A stretch of 8,132 nucleotides of DNA. Source: Oscillibacter sp. (GTDB lineage: Bacteria > Bacillota > Clostridia > Oscillospirales > Oscillospiraceae). Below, in pieces: positions 5,602-8,132 of this stretch (within the stretch, counting starts at the first letter, position 1; every line of letters begins with the position of its first letter). The stretch is from positions 1 to 8,132 of the forward strand of contig JAHHSB010000057.1 in assembly GCA_020025415.1 (NCBI GenBank), written 5' to 3'. The notes under the pieces are model-generated. The model worked only from the letters and a program-made list of their open reading frames with translations, was not told the origin of the DNA and made no database searches. Both the position numbers and the translations under genes were made by a program.

Positions 5602-7536
5602 ATGAACAAGAAGGACTGGATCTCCCGGTTCCACGCCGGGACCTTGACCGAGGGCTGGCAGCTTTTCGGCGCCCATCCCTGCACCCGGGGCGGGAAGCAG
5701 GGGTGGATCTTCCGGGTCTGGGCCCCCAGGGCTGTGAGCGTCTCCGTGGTGGGGGCGTTCAACGACTGGGATCCCTCCGCCCACCCGATGCGGCGCCAGG
5801 GCCAGCTGTGGGAGCGATTTATTCCTGGATTGCAGGAGTTTGATACATACAAGTACGCCATCACCGGCGAGGATGGCCGGGTGCGCTTCAAGGCCGATCC
5901 CTACGCCTTCCACGCCGAGACCCGGCCCGGCACCGCCAGCAAGCTCTATGACATCAGCGGTTTTGCCTGGACGGACGGGGCCTTCCGGGAGCGGAAGGGG
6001 AAGCGGCCGGTCTACGCCGGGCCGCTGAACATCTACGAGGTCCATCTGGGCTCCTGGCGCCGGCGGGAAAACGGAGACTTTTACGACTACCGCTCCCTGG
6101 CCCGGGAGCTGGCGGAGTATGTCAGGGACCTGGGCTATCAGGCGGTGGAACTGCTGCCGGTGACGGAGCATCCCCTGGATGATTCCTGGGGCTATCAGTG
6201 CACCGGGTATTTTGCCCCCACCTCCCGCTTCGGGACTCCCAAGGATTTCAAGTGGTTCGTCAACTATCTGCACCGCAAGGGTATCTCCGTGATCCTGGAC
6301 TGGGTGCCGGCCCACTTCTGCAAGGACGAGCAGGGGCTTTACGAGTTTGACGGCAGCTGCTGCTATGAATATGCCGACCCCAACAAGTGGGAGCATGCCA
6401 GCTGGGGCACCCGGGTGTTTGACTACAGCCGGCCGGAGGTCATCAGCTTCCTCAACTCCTCTGCCCGCTACTGGATCGAGGAGTATCACATCGACGGGCT
6501 GCGGGTGGACGCGGTGGCGTCCATGCTGTATCTGGACTATGACCGCCAGGGGGGCGCCTGGACGCCCAATATCCACGGCGGCCGGGAGAATCTGGAGGCT
6601 ATCGCCTATCTCCAGGGGCTCAACACCATGGCCTTTTCCGTGGACCCCAACGTGCTGATGATCGCCGAGGAGTCCACCGCCTGGCCCATGGTGTCCCGCC
6701 CGGTGGATCAGGGGGGGCTGGGCTTCAATCTGAAGTGGAACATGGGCTGGATGAACGACATGTGCCACTATCTGAAAATGGACCCCTGGTTCCGCCAGTT
6801 CCACCACAAGGACATCACCTTCTCCCTAGTGTACGCCTTTTCGGAAAATTTTGTGCTCCCCATATCCCACGACGAAGTGGTGCATATGAAGGGCTCGTTG
6901 GTGAATAAGATGCCCGGGGACTATGCCAATCAGCTGCGCTGCCTGCGGGGATTTTACGCCTATCTGCTGGCCCACCCGGGCAAGAAGCTGCTGTTCATGG
7001 GGGCGGAGCTTGGCCAGTGGCACGAGTGGGACTCCAACGGTCAGCTGGACTGGTATCTGCTGGATCAGGAGGCCAACCAGAAGATCCACGATTTCTTCCG
7101 GGCGGCCAACCACTTTTATGAAAAGCAGCCCGCCTTGTGGGAGATCGACTTTGACTGGCGGGGCTTTGAGTGGCTGGTGGTGGACGACAACCAGAACAAT
7201 GTGGTGGTCTTTCTCCGCCGGGACAAAAGGGGCCGGGAGCTGCTGTGCGCGGTGAACTTCTCTCCCAACGCCTATGAGAATTACCGGGTGGGCGTACCGG
7301 GGCGACAGCGCTATGTGCCGCTTTTAAACACCGACGCGCTGGAATTCGGCGGCGACGGCTTCGGCGATACCGGGCCCATCCCGGTGGAGCGGATCGAGTC
7401 CCACGGAAAGGACTTTTCCATTGCCATGAAAATCCCGCCCTTTGGCGGCGTGTTTCTCAAAGGAGAGGGACGGCTGCGCAAGGGCGGCGGGAAAAAGAGC
7501 AAGAGCAAAGAAGAAAGGGGCAAGAACCATGAATAA
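5602..7536 (+). CDS. glgB: 1,4-alpha-glucan branching enzyme GlgB
   Basis: A 644-aa GH13 enzyme that cuts alpha-1,4-glucan chains and rejoins them by alpha-1,6 bonds, making glycogen branches in the cytoplasm. A CBM48-type domain lies near the N-terminus ([20 protein letters not shown]). The catalytic barrel shows all four GH13 regions: DWVPAHF (233-239), DGLRVDAV with nucleophile D303, IAEEST with acid/base E356, and PISHDEVVH with D424. It lacks the extra N-terminal domain of the 728-aa E. coli enzyme, as many Firmicutes forms do. I chose ATG 5602, 11 nt after GAGGGG; the in-frame GTG at 5593 is only 2 nt from it. The C-terminus ends in a lysine/arginine-rich tail of about 20 residues encoding the glgC ribosome-binding site. 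A strong promoter lies upstream, and glgC overlaps its end. Confidence 0.98.
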   Translation: MNKKDWISRFHAGTLTEGWQLFGAHPCTRGGKQGWIFRVWAPRAVSVSVVGAFNDWDPSAHPMRRQGQLWERFIPGLQEFDTYKYAITGEDGRVRFKADPYAFHAETRPGTASKLYDISGFAWTDGAFRERKGKRPVYAGPLNIYEVHLGSWRRRENGDFYDYRSLARELAEYVRDLGYQAVELLPVTEHPLDDSWGYQCTGYFAPTSRFGTPKDFKWFVNYLHRKGISVILDWVPAHFCKDEQGLYEFDGSCCYEYADPNKWEHASWGTRVFDYSRPEVISFLNSSARYWIEEYHIDGLRVDAVASMLYLDYDRQGGAWTPNIHGGRENLEAIAYLQGLNTMAFSVDPNVLMIAEESTAWPMVSRPVDQGGLGFNLKWNMGWMNDMCHYLKMDPWFRQFHHKDITFSLVYAFSENFVLPISHDEVVHMKGSLVNKMPGDYANQLRCLRGFYAYLLAHPGKKLLFMGAELGQWHEWDSNGQLDWYLLDQEANQKIHDFFRAANHFYEKQPALWEIDFDWRGFEWLVVDDNQNNVVVFLRRDKRGRELLCAVNFSPNAYENYRVGVPGRQRYVPLLNTDALEFGGDGFGDTGPIPVERIESHGKDFSIAMKIPPFGGVFLKGEGRLRKGGGKKSKSKEERGKNHE

Positions 7537-8132
7537 AGAGTGTGTTGCCATGCTGCTGGCCGGCGGCCAGGGCAGCCGGCTGTATGTCCTGACGGGAGAT
7601 ATGGCCAAGCCCGCGGTACCCTTCGGCGGGAAGTACCGGATCATCGATTTCCCCCTGTCCAACTGCTCCAACTCCGGCATTGACACGGTGGGCGTGCTGA
7701 CCCAGTACCGTCCCCTGGAGCTCAACAGCTACATCGGAAACGGTCAGCCCTGGGATCTGGACCGGAGCAACGGCGGCGTCCACATCCTGCCCCCCTATAT
7801 GTCCAGCCAGGGCGGCACCTGGTATAAGGGAACGGCCAACGCCATCTATCAGAACATGGGCTTCGTGGATCTGTATAATCCCGAATATGTGCTGATCCTC
7901 TCCGGCGACCACATTTATAAAATGGACTATTCCAATATGCTGGCCCGGCACAAGGAAAGCGGCGCCGCCTGCACCATCTCGGTGATGGAGGTGCCCTGGG
8001 CGGATGCCTCCCGCTTCGGCATCATGAATGTGGATAAAGCGGACATCATTACCGAGTTTGCCGAAAAGCCCAAAGAACCCAAGAGCAATCTGGCGTCCAT
8101 GGGGATCTACATCTTCAACTGGCAGACCCTGA
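7529..8132 (+). CDS. glgC: Glucose-1-phosphate adenylyltransferase GlgC, 3' end outside window
   Basis: The first 201 residues, about half of the enzyme, are visible and the frame is open at the right edge. GlgC makes ADP-glucose from glucose-1-phosphate and ATP, the committed step of bacterial glycogen synthesis. Diagnostic motifs are AGGQGSRL (11-18, the nucleotide-binding loop, with Ser where many homologues have Thr), [20 protein letters not shown] (27-46), GTANAIYQN (101-109), [10 protein letters not shown] (125-134), FGIMNVD (163-169), EFAEKP (176-181) and MGIYIF (191-196). The ATG overlaps the last 8 nt of glgB in another frame, with AAAGGGG 8 nt upstream, so the two are translationally linked. 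In related organisms glgD and glgA usually follow, but they are outside this window. Confidence 0.97.
   Translation, partial: MNKECVAMLLAGGQGSRLYVLTGDMAKPAVPFGGKYRIIDFPLSNCSNSGIDTVGVLTQYRPLELNSYIGNGQPWDLDRSNGGVHILPPYMSSQGGTWYKGTANAIYQNMGFVDLYNPEYVLILSGDHIYKMDYSNMLARHKESGAACTISVMEVPWADASRFGIMNVDKADIITEFAEKPKEPKSNLASMGIYIFNWQTL

Noticed and set aside
5368..6807. Minus-strand 479-codon frame
   Set aside because: It is antisense to glgB, which has all four GH13 catalytic regions; the Pro/Gly/His-rich composition is typical of a shadow.

Overview
The window looks like a chromosomal segment of a high-GC, endospore-forming Firmicute, probably a gut-type clostridium of the Oscillospiraceae or a relative. 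Three things point there. A very clear SpoVT is present, a regulator found in endospore formers. The GlgB/GlgC pair and the AGCS symporter are of the Firmicutes kind. Ribosome-binding sites are strong GGAGG-type with occasional GTG starts, in GC-rich DNA. No mobile element, CRISPR array, tRNA or rRNA was seen.

Layout from left to right. Positions 2-586 (+) hold the 3' part of an unrecognised membrane-anchored protein, closed by a bidirectional hairpin terminator. Facing it on the minus strand is a 49-codon unrecognised ORF (629-778), isolated from its upstream neighbour by a second terminator (845-880). Then come two minus-strand P-loop GTPases of the COG0523/CobW type. The first (2957 to 1881) is a classical metallochaperone-like protein with a CxCC motif and a long His/Asp/Glu tract. 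The second (1843 to 914) has a divergent GTPase core and a C-terminal region resembling the C-terminal domain of YcgQ/DUF1980 (TIGR03943) proteins. They are 37 nt apart and share a promoter whose -10 box sits in a 7-4-7 inverted repeat, as expected of a metal-controlled operon.

Further right on the minus strand are an AGCS-family sodium:alanine/glycine symporter (3111-4526) with its own U-tract terminator, and spoVT (4610-5152). A perfect 18-bp hairpin without a U-run lies between them. spoVT has a candidate sigma-G promoter.

The 449-bp divergent spoVT/glgB intergenic region carries that promoter, an inverted repeat, a near-consensus sigma-A promoter reading right, and a possible 9-codon leader ORF. 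The glycogen operon follows: glgB (branching enzyme), overlapping by 8 nt the start of glgC (ADP-glucose pyrophosphorylase), which runs off the window.

The core genes (glgB, glgC, spoVT, the symporter) are ordinary. The least ordinary part is the two-GTPase module with its fused C-terminal domain, non-canonical base-recognition motifs and candidate operator. Nothing here can be claimed as a wholly new system from sequence alone.
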